Source: Caprella mutica
Lineage: Eukaryota > Arthropoda > Malacostraca > Amphipoda > Caprellidae
Direction of reading: 5' to 3'
Assembly (NCBI GenBank): GCA_947561585.1
Contig: CANNZV010001032.1
Location: 205,500-269,499 of the forward strand
DNA: 64,000 nt
Shown here piece after piece: positions 9,144 through 19,100 of this stretch. The translations under genes and the position numbers were made by a program. The number at the start of each line of letters is the position of its first letter. Within the stretch, counting starts at the first letter, position 1. The notes beneath the pieces are model-generated. The model did no database searches. It had not been told where the DNA came from and was given only the letters and a program-made list of their open reading frames with translations.

Positions 9144-10124
9144 ATGATGAAAGACGTTGCTAACAAACGCACTCAACTTGGACAGACTTGTGTCTCGGTA
9201 GGGCCTCTTTGCTTTGGGACGAGTGGGCTGGGGGACATGCCAGACACGTATGGCTACGAAGTAGATGAAGAACGTGGGCTGGAGACGGTGCGCTCTATCT
9301 TTGCTAGCTCTGCTGGTTTTTTAGACTCTGCGCGCATCTACGGGCAGGGGAGGAGTGAGGAACGGATTGGCAAAGTGATCCGCGAGCTCGGTGGAATCCC
9401 TGAAGGTTTTGTCCTTGCGACGAAGATCGACCGTGATGTTGAGACCGGGCGATTTGATGCGGACCAAGCGAGACGTTCGTTAGAACAAAGTCTCACTACC
9501 TTGGGAGTCGACCGGGTGCCTGTTCTTCAATTGCATGATCCTGAGCATTCCGCGTCGTTTGAGAACACGATTGGTCCTAATGGCGCACTGGCTGAACTTT
9601 TTAAAATGAAGGAAGAAGGCCTAACGGATGCTGTAGGTTTAGCTGCCGGTCCGACCGACATGATGATCCCACTCATGCGCGAGTGGGACTTCGACACGCT
9701 CATTACACACAACCGTTTCATGCTCACAAATCGCAATGCGGAGCCATTGATGGATCTTGCGATGGAACGAGGAATCAGTGTGCTCAATGCTGCTCCTTAT
9801 GCGGGTGGTGTTCTTGCCAAAGGCGGGAGTAAGTATCCACGCTACGTGTATCAAGAGGCTGATGAGGCGACGTTAGATTCCATTCGGCAGTTTGAATCGA
9901 TCTGTGGTCGCTACGAGATTCCGTTAGGTGCAGTCGCTTTGCAATTCTCCATGCGAGACCCACGGGTTACTTCGACGATCTGTGGTGTGAGCAAAGCGAG
10001 TCGTATCCAGCAGACGTTGGAATGGGCGGAGTGGGACATCCCCGAGTCTTTGTGGGAAGAGGTCGCTGCCGTGCCGTTCTCTTCAGATGATCCTGAGGCG
10101 ACACGCGAGTATAAGCCAGGCTAA
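9144..10124 (+). CDS. Aldo/keto reductase
   Basis: This 326-residue protein is a full-length NAD(P)H-dependent aldo/keto reductase of the TIM-barrel superfamily. The four expected catalytic residues are visible: Asp61 and Tyr66 in LDSARIYG, Lys94 in LATKID and His131 in LQLHDPE. The overall pattern, including HDPE and the C-terminal LQFSMRDPRVTSTICGVS, resembles the L-fucose/D-threo-aldose dehydrogenase subgroup, so a sugar substrate is likely but not proven. Either of two adjacent ATG codons (9144, 9147) could start it. It follows the repeat-bearing membrane protein by 15 bases, perhaps by readthrough, and converges with the lipocalin-like gene, overlapping its stop by 4 bases. Confidence 0.9.
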   Translation: MMKDVANKRTQLGQTCVSVGPLCFGTSGLGDMPDTYGYEVDEERGLETVRSIFASSAGFLDSARIYGQGRSEERIGKVIRELGGIPEGFVLATKIDRDVETGRFDADQARRSLEQSLTTLGVDRVPVLQLHDPEHSASFENTIGPNGALAELFKMKEEGLTDAVGLAAGPTDMMIPLMREWDFDTLITHNRFMLTNRNAEPLMDLAMERGISVLNAAPYAGGVLAKGGSKYPRYVYQEADEATLDSIRQFESICGRYEIPLGAVALQFSMRDPRVTSTICGVSKASRIQQTLEWAEWDIPESLWEEVAAVPFSSDDPEATREYKPG

Positions 10125-11260
10125 CGTAGGCGTTCTGTCAGTCGCCCATCGTAGCCGGCCAATTCGACATAAGCTTGGCCAATGACCTTGTCTGCCTCAT
10201 CGAGCACGTCACAGGCGCCTTCCCAGTAGGAAAGAGCATCAAGCTTGCCGACGATTTCTTGGTCGTCGACGAGGGGGCGTAGTCTGATACGTCGTTTCTT
10301 GTCTGTGGCTGGGTCGATCATTTCCACATCGATATCTATGGGGTAGGTCGCTTCTGTGTGCGGGCTGGTCCACTGGCGACGTGCTTTCCAACTCCACTGT
10401 TTAGGTTTCAGTTCAGTTTGCTTGGAATCCTGGTCCACCCAAGTCAGCTTGGAGAAAGGATCTATTCCTCCAGTGCGCTGACGCAAGCGATAGAGCATGA
10501 CGTCTCGTCCGTCATTCAATCGGATACTGGCCCAATCCCAGCCCGTTTGATCCTCGCTCAACTGGCTGCTGCTGAATTCGTGGTCCATCCAGGTTTCGCC
10601 TTCGATCTGGAATGTTTCGCCTAGCAGTTTCACGACGCCTTCTGTGCGTAGGCGTGTAAAGGTGATATAGTGACTAGCGGCGTCACTGGTAGCGGATTTC
10701 CGAGACACGCCATTCTTACCAAAGATGACCTTGGGTTTCGCTGGTGTGAATGTTAAACGAATCTGGGCGTCCGAGCGAATGGACGCTTGGATCGTCATCG
10801 TCTCTTCATGTTTCTCGGTTGGCGTGCGTTTTAGGGTCCAGTTGCCGTTCTGCACAGCGAGATCCTCTGTGGAGGCGCTGGCGTCCCAACCTTGTCGATT
10901 GAGCCGTTCTTCGACATGAAGTTTCGCGTTATCGACATCTAACAGAGCGATGTGTGCGAGGTAGCCCTGAGTGGTATCGAAGAATTCAGAATTGGCTGGC
11001 TCTGAGGAAAGTGCCGTTCGAAAGAAGGTAGCCTGGAATCCGAACCGTCTTCCTGTGTCAGTCGACTTGAGATGGCCGGTCAGATACCACCATTCTAGTT
11101 TGAAATCCGGATGACTTCCATGATCTCTGGGAAACTGATAGTCGTAGCCAGGCTTGGCTAAGCGAAACTCCGCTTCTTTCGCATCGAGTGAAGCGGCAAA
11201 GGTCAGAGCGAGAAGTAGCAGAATCCAGCGTCGTATCATCAGGGAAGATACGGATGACAC
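10121..11260 (-). CDS. CrtC/AttH-like lipocalin-family secreted protein
   Basis: A 379-residue protein with an N-terminal signal peptide (hydrophobic stretch WILLLLALTFAASLDA). It contains the two-lipocalin fold of the hydroxyneurosporene synthase/AttH family: KLEWWYLTGHL-type motif near residues 54-65, GRRFGFQATFFRT following, and the second-domain motifs WMDHEFSSSQ and GWDWASIRLNDGRDVM. Members include carotenoid 1,2-hydratases (CrtC), but most bacterial AttH-like proteins have unknown substrates and no carotenoid gene is nearby. An internal ATG (MIRRW) is an equally good start that would shorten the leader by seven residues. It probably acts in the periplasm on a hydrophobic ligand. Confidence 0.8.
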   Translation of the reverse strand: MSSVSSLMIRRWILLLLALTFAASLDAKEAEFRLAKPGYDYQFPRDHGSHPDFKLEWWYLTGHLKSTDTGRRFGFQATFFRTALSSEPANSEFFDTTQGYLAHIALLDVDNAKLHVEERLNRQGWDASASTEDLAVQNGNWTLKRTPTEKHEETMTIQASIRSDAQIRLTFTPAKPKVIFGKNGVSRKSATSDAASHYITFTRLRTEGVVKLLGETFQIEGETWMDHEFSSSQLSEDQTGWDWASIRLNDGRDVMLYRLRQRTGGIDPFSKLTWVDQDSKQTELKPKQWSWKARRQWTSPHTEATYPIDIDVEMIDPATDKKRRIRLRPLVDDQEIVGKLDALSYWEGACDVLDEADKVIGQAYVELAGYDGRLTERLR

Positions 11261-11287
11261 GGGTTTCTGGGAACGCGCAAGGAGAGT

Positions 11288-12486
11288 CTAATGTAGCATG
11301 CCTAAATACCAGTCGACGATGGCCTGGCCCCAGAAGAGCCAGATGATGGCTCCGCCCGCCAGGTAAGGGCCGAAGGGGAGCTGTCTTGCGGTATCCTTGC
11401 GAAGGCATTTGCCCAGAATCCAGACGACGCAACCTAACAGAGATCCTGCAAAGAGACTGAATGGCACGGCCTGCCACCCTAAGAAAGCGCCGACACAGGC
11501 TTCGAACTTGGCGTCGCCGAAGCCCATGGCTTCGCGAGACATGACGACTGAGGAAGCGTTTCCTTTGAGATGCTTGACGCCCTCGAACTCGAAGCGCTGT
11601 TCATCCACAAAGAAGTGGTCATAGTGGAAGACAAGCTTTTCAAAAGCGAGCGGCTCGCCGTGATCCATGGCAATTTCACCACCTGTGAAGCGAAGGCGAT
11701 CAGATGGTCTTGAGAAGATATCGTCTAACGGAATCCGCTCGTTCTCACCAATTTCGAGGATGGGATTTGGTTCACCCTCGTGCTCGGTGATGATCCAATC
11801 TTGTTGCCCCTCGAAGTTGATCGCTCGCCGCCCGAAAGCGAGTTTGCCCATCGAAATGACCGCCCACAGAAGACCGTAGCCGACAAAGGCTCCAAAGATA
11901 GACCAGCCGACAGCATGGAAGTGGCGTCCAGCAAACTCTGCACCCATCAACGTAGGGACGGCTGCTGCGGCCAATATCCCGACCACGGTGCCTCCAATGG
12001 TGAGTTCGTCAGGAATGATCATGAATCATGAGCTCGAAGTCGATAAACGTCGCCGAGATAAAGATGCAGATCATGACCCAGTAGACCAGAGCGATAGGCC
12101 ACGTGGACACGCCGCCAAAGGTCACCCAAATCCAAACAAAGAAGACCGCCGTGAGTAGCTCGATGCCAGGGTAGCGCCAGCTGATGGGAAGCTTACAGTT
12201 TTGGCATTTCCCCATGAGGTTAAAGCCAGCTAAGAACCGGAATGTTCAAGTACCAGGGAATCTGCTTCTTGCAGTTCGGGCAGAAGGAGCGGGTTGGTGT
12301 GTGCACCTGACAGTCTTCACGAGGCAGCCGGTAGATGACCACGTTGAGAGCTGCCAATGCAAGCGCCTAACACACCGGCGGTCACCGTCAGGAAGATTGA
12401 AAGAATGTGATAACGAAGGCATGAGAGTAGGTTGCAGGACCGGCTAGCAGTGGTAACTGATCTTCAGTGAGGGCTTTGTCAATCAA
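11288..12486 (-). pseudogene. pilD: Prepilin peptidase (A24 family), broken by several indels
   Basis: The longest intact part (12022-11288) holds the C-terminal half of a type IV prepilin peptidase/N-methyltransferase: membrane helices and the MGFGDAKF motif (GxGDxK active-site aspartate). The upstream part carries the CxxC...CxxC zinc site (CPNCKKQ and GKCQNCK), NVVIYRLPRED and ISATFIDFELM with the first aspartate. These pieces lie in different frames: breaks near 12020, 12207, 12347 and 12398. A TTG near 12486 could be the start. An unusually long soluble insert (about residues 60-170 of the last fragment) separates the two catalytic aspartates. The enzyme would cleave and methylate prepilins in the inner membrane. 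Sequencing error is likelier than decay because motifs are intact. Confidence 0.8.
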
Positions 12487-12538
12487 GGTTGACTATCGAG
12501 CGAGCTTCGCGGTGGCTAGTTGAGAAGCAATTCAGATC

Positions 12539-13878
12539 ATGGGTTCAGAGATGAGAAGAGCCGCCCTAGAGGTGGTGCAGAAATTACAAAGCGAGGACTA
12601 CCAAGCCGTCTTTGCGGGTGGTTGCGTGCGGGATCAACTGCTGGGTCTTTCGCGAAGGACTATGACGTAGCGACTTCGGCGACGCCCGATGAGGTCATTG
12701 CCCTCTACCCGCAGGCCATGACGGTGGGGGCGCATTTCGGTGTGGTCTTGGTGAAAGTGAATGGCCATGCTATCGAAATAGCCACGTTTCGGACGGACGG
12801 CTCCTATGCGGATGGACGAAAGCCGGAGTCGGTCACGTATGCCACGATCGAGGAGGATGCCTCACGCCGTGACTTCACGATCAATGGGCTCTTCTATGAT
12901 CCTATTGCTGATGAACTACTCGATTTCGTGGGTGGGCAGAAGGATCTCGAAGCCGGAACGTTGCGTGCCATTGGCAATGCTAGGGAGCGCTTTGCAGAAG
13001 ATCATCTCCGTCTGCTTCGGGCGATTCGATTTGCGACACGATTGGTTTCGAGATTGCGGCAGAGACTTGGGAAGCACTTCGGGAATGTGCGCCAAAGATC
13101 ACGCGGATCAGCCCTGAGCGCATTCGTGATGAGCTTGATCGCATTTGGGTGAACCCTCGTCGTGTGCAGGGTTTTGATCTGCTAGTAGATTCGGGACTCA
13201 TGAAAGCGGTCTTGCCAGAAATTCTGGTGTTGCAGGGCTGTGAGCAGCCACCGCAGTGGCACCCAGAAGGAGACCGTCTTTGTTCACACACGGATCATGT
13301 TAGACATGCTCCCGGACGAAACGTCGCTTCCTCTGGTTCTTTCGGTGCTCTTCCATGACATCGCCAAGCCGGCGACGTACAGTTTTGACAAGGCGAATGA
13401 TAGGATTCGTTCAATGGGCATGACCGAGTAGGTGCGGAAATGACCGAGAAGATCCTACGCCGGTTTCGCTATTCCAATGATGTCATTGACGATACCGTGG
13501 TGGCTGTGGCGAACCATATGGTCTTCAAGGACGTGCAGAAGATGCGCGTGGCCAAGCTGAAGCGCTTCATGGCGCGTCACACTTTTGAGGATGAGTTAGA
13601 GCTGCATCGGGTGGATTGCGGAAGCAGTCTGGCATGCTGGATAACCACGTCTTTCTTCAAGCGAAGGCGGAAGAGTTTGCCAATGAACCTCTCATTCCAG
13701 AGCCGCTCGTTCGTGGTGGTGAGGTCATGGCGCTTGGTTGGGAGGCAGGCCCTACTTTGGGCAAGCTTTTGCAAGAGATTCAGACACGCCAACTCGAAGG
13801 AAGCCTGAAGACTTCTGAGAGGCGATCGCTTGGGTCAAGGCTGAGGGAGCGTCCTTTGTCGCTACTGAGGAAGTCTAA
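12539..13878 (+). pseudogene. cca: CCA tRNA nucleotidyltransferase / poly(A) polymerase family, broken by indels
   Basis: From the ATG at 12539 the frame encodes the head-domain start (VFAGGCVRDQLLG), then shifts near 12650 into KDYDVATSATPDEV with the DxD metal-binding pair, and continues through ASRRDFTINGLFYDP and RFAEDHLRLLRAIRFA. Further breaks lie near 13045, 13278 (an extra C), 13412, 13617 and 13825. Between them the frames give IRDELDRIW, an HD-type segment (LFHDIAKPATY) and a C-terminal helical region, ending at 13878. All expected motifs of a class II CCA-adding enzyme with an HD domain are present in order, so the gene is probably functional in the organism. It would add or repair the CCA end of tRNAs. 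Confidence 0.85.
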
Positions 13879-14324
13879 GCCTCGTTCTTCTCGTCTTCAT
13901 CTGGTTCGGATTCTATGCGTGCTAGGGTCGCTTTGGCATACTCGAGATAGCCACGCTCGCCAGGTTCGCCAGTGCGGCGTTGCATGATGGCGTCCTTGGT
14001 TGCGCGGACTGCTCTGAGATACATGACCGGAGATAGAGGCCCTTTCTCACTGGTCTCCCGGTGAGTCACGATGATCGTGCCACGCAATTTGAGGATCTCT
14101 TCGTAGAGTGCGGCTTGTCGGCGTTCTTTCTCGGAAGTGGGCTCCTTCGGTTTCGGAGGCTTGCCTTCGAGTTTCTGAGTCACGCGGTGAATGACGGCTT
14201 TGACCTGGGAATCGGTGAATTGAAGACCTGCTTCCTGGGCGTCGCGATCTGCAATGGCGGTGGTCACGGCGATGGACGCAATGATCTGGCCATAGAATGG
14301 ATCGCGATGAAGTTGTTGAGACAT
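13875..14324 (-). CDS. Conserved hypothetical protein, 149 residues
   Basis: An intact small soluble protein of unknown function. It begins MSQQLHRDPFYGQIIASIAV and has a helical central region rich in Lys, Pro and Glu (KPPKPKEPTSEKERRQ), then an acidic end (ESEPDEDEKNEA). No signal peptide, membrane helix or known catalytic motif is visible. It converges with the CCA enzyme, overlapping its stop by 4 bases, and is divergent from the acyltransferase gene. The composition and full-length open frame support a real gene; I do not recognise a family. Confidence 0.65.
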   Translation of the reverse strand: MSQQLHRDPFYGQIIASIAVTTAIADRDAQEAGLQFTDSQVKAVIHRVTQKLEGKPPKPKEPTSEKERRQAALYEEILKLRGTIIVTHRETSEKGPLSPVMYLRAVRATKDAIMQRRTGEPGERGYLEYAKATLARIESEPDEDEKNEA

Positions 14325-14412
14325 GGTCTCTAGGTGCGAAGAAATCTACGGTTCTGTCAATGGGACTTTCTTCTTGGGAATACACGTGCCCATGCCTAGT
14401 CCTTAATGAGCT

Positions 14413-15235
14413 ATGAAGCTGCTTGATGCTGCGGTCCTTTCACCCAAACTCCAGGGGACCTTGGGCTCTACGGTTGAGCGGTTGTTAGGATTAGATGGCA
14501 TCAATACTTGCTATGAGCGTGCGCAGCAGCAGGCTGGTCTTGAAGGGTTCCTCCGTAGCTGTCTGGATGAGCTAGGCATTCAGGAGGAAATACAAGGAGG
14601 TGAGCATCTGCAGGTGTTGGCTCTAGGCCCGTGTGTGGTCGTGGCGAATCATCCTTTCGGTGGTGTCGAAGCGATTCTCTTCTTCACATGCTTCGCCAGA
14701 TTCGGCCGGATGCCATGGTCATGGCGAACTACTTGCTCAAGCGGGTGCCGGAAGTGGCGGAGGGATTCTGCCAGTGGATCCCTTTGGCCGAGATGATTCT
14801 GCGAAATCGAATCTCGGATCTATGCGGAAGGCGCTGCAGCATCTGCGCGGAGGTGGCGTTCTGGGCGTCTTTCCTTCGGGAACGGTCTCGCATTGGCATC
14901 TCAGTCAGACTTCGGTCACGGATCCTCTATGGAGTCCTCACATTGCTACTCTAGTGCAACGGACGAAGGTGCCAGTGCTTCCGGTCTATTTCCACGGCCG
15001 CAATGGCTGGGGATTCCAGTTGGCGGGGCTCATACATCCCGTGATACGCACGGCGTTGCTGCCGCGTGAACTTCTTAACAAACGTGGCAAGTCTATCAAA
15101 GTTACGGTAGGGAAGGTGATCTCTCAGCGGCAGACGCTCCGGTTTGAAGAGCCAGATAGGCTCACGGCTTTCTTGAGAGCTTCGACTTATTTGCTGAAGG
15201 AAACGGAACCTGAGAGAGGTTTCACCTCCGGATAA
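14413..15235 (+). CDS. PlsC-type acyltransferase domain (OlsA/GlsA-like), frameshifted
   Basis: Three frames together give one acyltransferase: 14413 to about 14688 (ending in VVVANHPFGGVEAI, the NHx-type motif I), then about 14688-14795 (LHMLRQIRPDAMVMANYLL), then on to 15235 (MRKALQHLRGGGVLGVFPSGT, motif III). Two single-base deletions explain the breaks. The family transfers a second acyl chain to an amino-acid lipid at the inner membrane. The stop at 15233-15235 may itself be artificial: one extra base near 15215 would open a frame running through 15240 (ATG, DKAMETVVAAV) towards the downstream N-acyltransferase, giving a single bifunctional protein like OlsF. The evidence for fusion is my frame reading. 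Confidence 0.75.
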
Positions 15236-15280
15236 AGCCATGGAAACTGTGGTCGCCGCGGTGAATCGGAACTGCTGGCT

Positions 15281-16198
15281 GTGGAGATTGCTGCCTTGCC
15301 GGCGGAATCTAAGATCCTCACAAAGCAAGGTTTCGAAGTCTATCTCATACGCCGCGAGCAGGGGCCACACTTGATAGAAGAGATCGGGCGCCTGCGGGAG
15401 ATCACGTTTCGAAGTGTGGGCGAAGGGACCGGAAAGGCTTCAGACTTAGATGAGTTTGATGATCACTATGAGCATCTACTGCTCTGGTCTCCTGACGAAG
15501 AGGCGATCATTGGTGCTTATCGAATGGCGCGTGTGGATGAGGTGTTAGATAAGCATGGTCTGACGGGGCTCTACACGGCGACTCTCTACAAGTTTAAGCC
15601 AGGGTTTCTCACTCGGCTAGGTGGTTCGGTCGAGTTAGGGCGGTCATTTATCGTGCAGAGGCATCAGAAGCAGCGGCATTCGCTCATGCTGCTGTGGTGT
15701 GGTATATGTGCTTTTGTTAGTCAATATCCGCAGTATCACACGCTCTTCGGGCCTGTGAGCATGAGTCAGGATTATACCTCACTTTCGAAGCAGTTGCTGG
15801 TGTGGTTCTTCAAACGCTCTCACCGGCATCCGATTCTCTCGCGCTTAGTGAAAGCACATCATCCGTTTGAAGAGGATGAGTCCCTTTCTAAGCAGAAGAA
15901 CTTGATCAGTGACTGCGTCCAGAGTGTCGATGATGTTTCCGCCTTGATGTCAGAGTTCGAGCAAGACGGGAAAGGAGTTCCGGTCCTGTTCAAACAGTAT
16001 CTCAAGATGAACGCGCTGCTTATCAGCTTCAGTGTGGACGATTCTTTCTCCAATGTGCTCGACGGCCTAGTCGTAGCGGATCTGAGAACAGTGTCGCCCA
16101 GGATTCTCCAGCGTTACTTCGAAGAGGCAGGGCTTGCCCGGTTCCTGAACTACCATCAAACGTCAATCGACGGAGATGCGGAGGCGCCAGAAGCCTAG
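15281..16198 (+). CDS. GNAT-type N-acyltransferase (OlsB/GlsB-like, hemolysin-like)
   Basis: About 305 residues from a GTG at 15281, with the acetyltransferase-5 family pattern: IGRLREITFRSVGEGTGKA near residues 37-55, DLDEFDDHYEHLLLW, GAYRM, VELGRSFI and GPVSMSQDYT. Such proteins attach a 3-hydroxyacyl chain to the amino group of ornithine or glycine, the first step to ornithine or glycine lipids. The N terminus looks incomplete: the preceding codons in another frame (METVVAAV, a one-base deletion away) continue a linker from the O-acyltransferase, so the two were probably one OlsF-like enzyme. The substrate cannot be read from the sequence. The 3' end overlaps the convergent protease gene by 36 bases. 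Confidence 0.8.
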   Translation: MEIAALPAESKILTKQGFEVYLIRREQGPHLIEEIGRLREITFRSVGEGTGKASDLDEFDDHYEHLLLWSPDEEAIIGAYRMARVDEVLDKHGLTGLYTATLYKFKPGFLTRLGGSVELGRSFIVQRHQKQRHSLMLLWCGICAFVSQYPQYHTLFGPVSMSQDYTSLSKQLLVWFFKRSHRHPILSRLVKAHHPFEEDESLSKQKNLISDCVQSVDDVSALMSEFEQDGKGVPVLFKQYLKMNALLISFSVDDSFSNVLDGLVVADLRTVSPRILQRYFEEAGLARFLNYHQTSIDGDAEAPEA

Positions 16199-19100
16199 TG
16201 GATCATTTGATAGATCTTGCGTTTGGATCTTAACTTGCTGTCGCCCATCAAGAGGGGTTACGGTTTCGGCCACGTCATCGACTGGATTCCAAATATGTAA
16301 GTTCGTGCTTTGTTCGAGATTGAATCGTATTCCACGGTTAGCTGCGTCCATGCGGCGAGTGTAGGTCAATGAGAGGTCTTGAGAGAGAGAAAGGCTGTAT
16401 GGGGTGTCGGTTTCGGCTAGAGAAGGGTCAGATCCAAAGGCGTATTCCGTGAGGTTGTCGAAGCCATCGCCATCTGGATCTGCACGTGGCGCTTGAGCAC
16501 TTTCTGTGAAGGAGAAGTTTTCCAACCAATCTTGGTAATAGGTTTTCCGTCGCTCGATGCTCAACTGTGGCGAGACGAGTAGGTCTCTGTTCTCTGGGAT
16601 GAAATTGAGGCCATGAATGGCGAGGACATTCTGGCCGCGACGTAAAAGGCTGATGTGTTCACTGAGATCATAGGCTTCCTGCTCTACAGCCTCGCTGTCT
16701 TCCCGAAGAATGGCGGCGGCTGAACTCGCATTGAGAGTGTCATTCTGCGGAGCAGTCGCGCTGCGGGTGACTTCGACATTGTTAAGATAAGCGACGAAAG
16801 CGTCATCGTAACGCATCTTCAGAGTGAGTGTTTCGATTGTAGTAATGTCAGCAAGTTCAAATAAGACCCGCGTGTAGACGGAAGTCGAATTTCCAAACAT
16901 CTCGTCCTCAACGTCAGACACAATGAATTCGTCGAACTCGGTGTCTAAATCGAAACCGACACCAGCGGATCCTGAGGTCCATGAGGCATCGTCGAAATCT
17001 TGCGTGGTCCAGATATTGTCTAACGTATTATCGAGTGGCACAAGGGTGGTTGCGGGAGAGTTGGCATCGACCAGGTCTGTTGCAATCAGTGGTGAAGAGA
17101 GCGTCTTCACGCTACCTAGATCAGACCAGACGATCGTTTGGCCCCGCTGTAGCTGAAGCCGATAAAGGTAGTCGGTTTCGAAGAGGAGATCGTCGATGCT
17201 ACTCTCGAAGCCGCCGGATGAAATCATTCCGATAGGAATGGAGCGGTCCCAGTCACCAGGACTCGTCTGGGCATCAGTGGTTCCCAGATAAAGCGTGGCA
17301 GTGACTGGCCCTTCTGTGAAGAGGGATACGAGATTCAATGTGGCCGAGGTGGCCGCGATTGAGGTGGCTGGCTTGGTGAGAGCTGCGAGTGCGTTCTGCG
17401 CGGGCGAGGTGCTGATTGTTACGGTATCAAAGGTTTCGATTCCCTTTCTGGTCACGGAGACACGTAGCTCATAGGAGCCTGCCTGAGGAAAGGCGACGAC
17501 GGTATCAAGAGTGGTAGGCGAAGAGAAGATGGCATCTGAGGGGCCGCTGATCTGGCTCCACTCCACTTTCTCAAGATTGCTGAGAGAGGTGGCGGCTAAG
17601 GGGGTGGAGAATTCTGATAGAGAAAGAGCACTTCCGGCATCGACGGAAGCCGCACTATCTGCAGTAGCAGTGGTGATCGCGTTAATTGAGAGTTGGGTGG
17701 TCTCTGTGAGGCCTCCAATGGAAGTGGCGGCTTCAAGAATGTAGTTTCCGACCCTGCTAATCAGGACGGTGCTTTCATTGTCGTTCACGGCGTTGATCAC
17801 CACGTCGGAGGGCTCTCCTGATAACACTTGCCACGTCGTGGTGCCTCCAGACACAGCACCGGTCGCTTGAGTGCGTAGGGATAGGCTGCTGTTAATCGGT
17901 AGCTGAATGTCAGAGGCTGTGGGCGATGTGAGGAGGAGGCCGCTTGCCGTGACGCTGGCCTCAAGTTCGGGGACGAGGAGGAAATCTGAACTGTTGAGTG
18001 AGCTGTTCATTCCGTGAATGGCTAGCACGTTGGCACCATTGCGAAGAAGGGAGGCGTTGGCTGAGAGATCGAATACGGCATAGGTGAGAGCTTGGCTATC
18101 GTTCGTGCTCTGGGATGCCTCGGAGTTCCAGGGTAGCGGGGACGCTCCAAGAACATTGCTAGAACGAGCAACCTCTTCCCCATTCAGGTAGGCTACGAAG
18201 CCGTCATCGACCTTCATGCGAAGGGCGAGCTGCGTATACTGCGATACGAAATTCGCCGTGAAGGGAAGGCGCACGAAGACAGAGGTGTTCGTTCCTTGGA
18301 AACCTGTCAGTGTGGTCGATACCGAGGATAGGTAGTCAATGCTGGTATCATAGCCGAGACCGGTGCTGCCTGATGACCAGGTGCTGGCATCGAACTCCGG
18401 AAGCATCCATTCTGAGTCATCAATGGCATCTGAGGGAATGCGATAGCGGGCGGTGTCTCCTTCATTCACGAGGGTGTCTATACGAAACGGGAGGATGATT
18501 TCCACAACGCCTGATGCTTGAGCTCCCGTGGCGTCTTCGGCCACATAGTCGATGATAGCGGTTCCCGAGGAGCCGCTGAGAGCGGTGAAGCTGAGCGTGC
18601 TATCAAGGACGCCGGTGGGTTGTCCGCCTACGATCAAGGCGACTGTGCGAGTGGTGAGGTTGCCTTTCTCTGGCGTGCGGTTCGTGGCGCTGACTAGACG
18701 GAAGGTGGAAGGAAAGAGCTCGTCTCCGTTGGCATCATGATTGAGTGTTCCAACGCCGATAGTTGGTCTGATAGGATTCACCCAAGCTTCTCCAGCGCCT
18801 TCGTCATTGAGAAGAGGATTGAAGACGAGGCTGCCCTCTGAGGAATTGTAGATAAAGCGATCATCGGTCACACGTGGGCTCGGTGCCGTGTAACTGAGAG
18901 TGTAGGTGCGACCGCCCGAACGGAAGGTTTCCGAGCCAGAAGCGTCTGCGTCCACTCGGATGATGAGAAGGCCGGTGTCGTCACGCGAGCGACTGACCAG
19001 TGCCTGGCTCGGTTGAGTGATACTGCTGGTGCCATTGATAGGGAAGAAGGAGTAGGATGCTCCAGGGGCAAGAGTGATAAGGGTGTCAGTGGGAGCGGTG

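Noticed and set aside
12520..13152. Start of the CCA enzyme at 12520
   Set aside because: The residues from this start (MRSNSDHGFRDEK) do not match the family; the family's N terminus is in another frame from 12539 and shifts near 12650.
15240..15280. Independent start of the N-acyltransferase at ATG 15240
   Set aside because: It is in a different frame from 15281; it makes sense only as linker if a base is missing near 15272.
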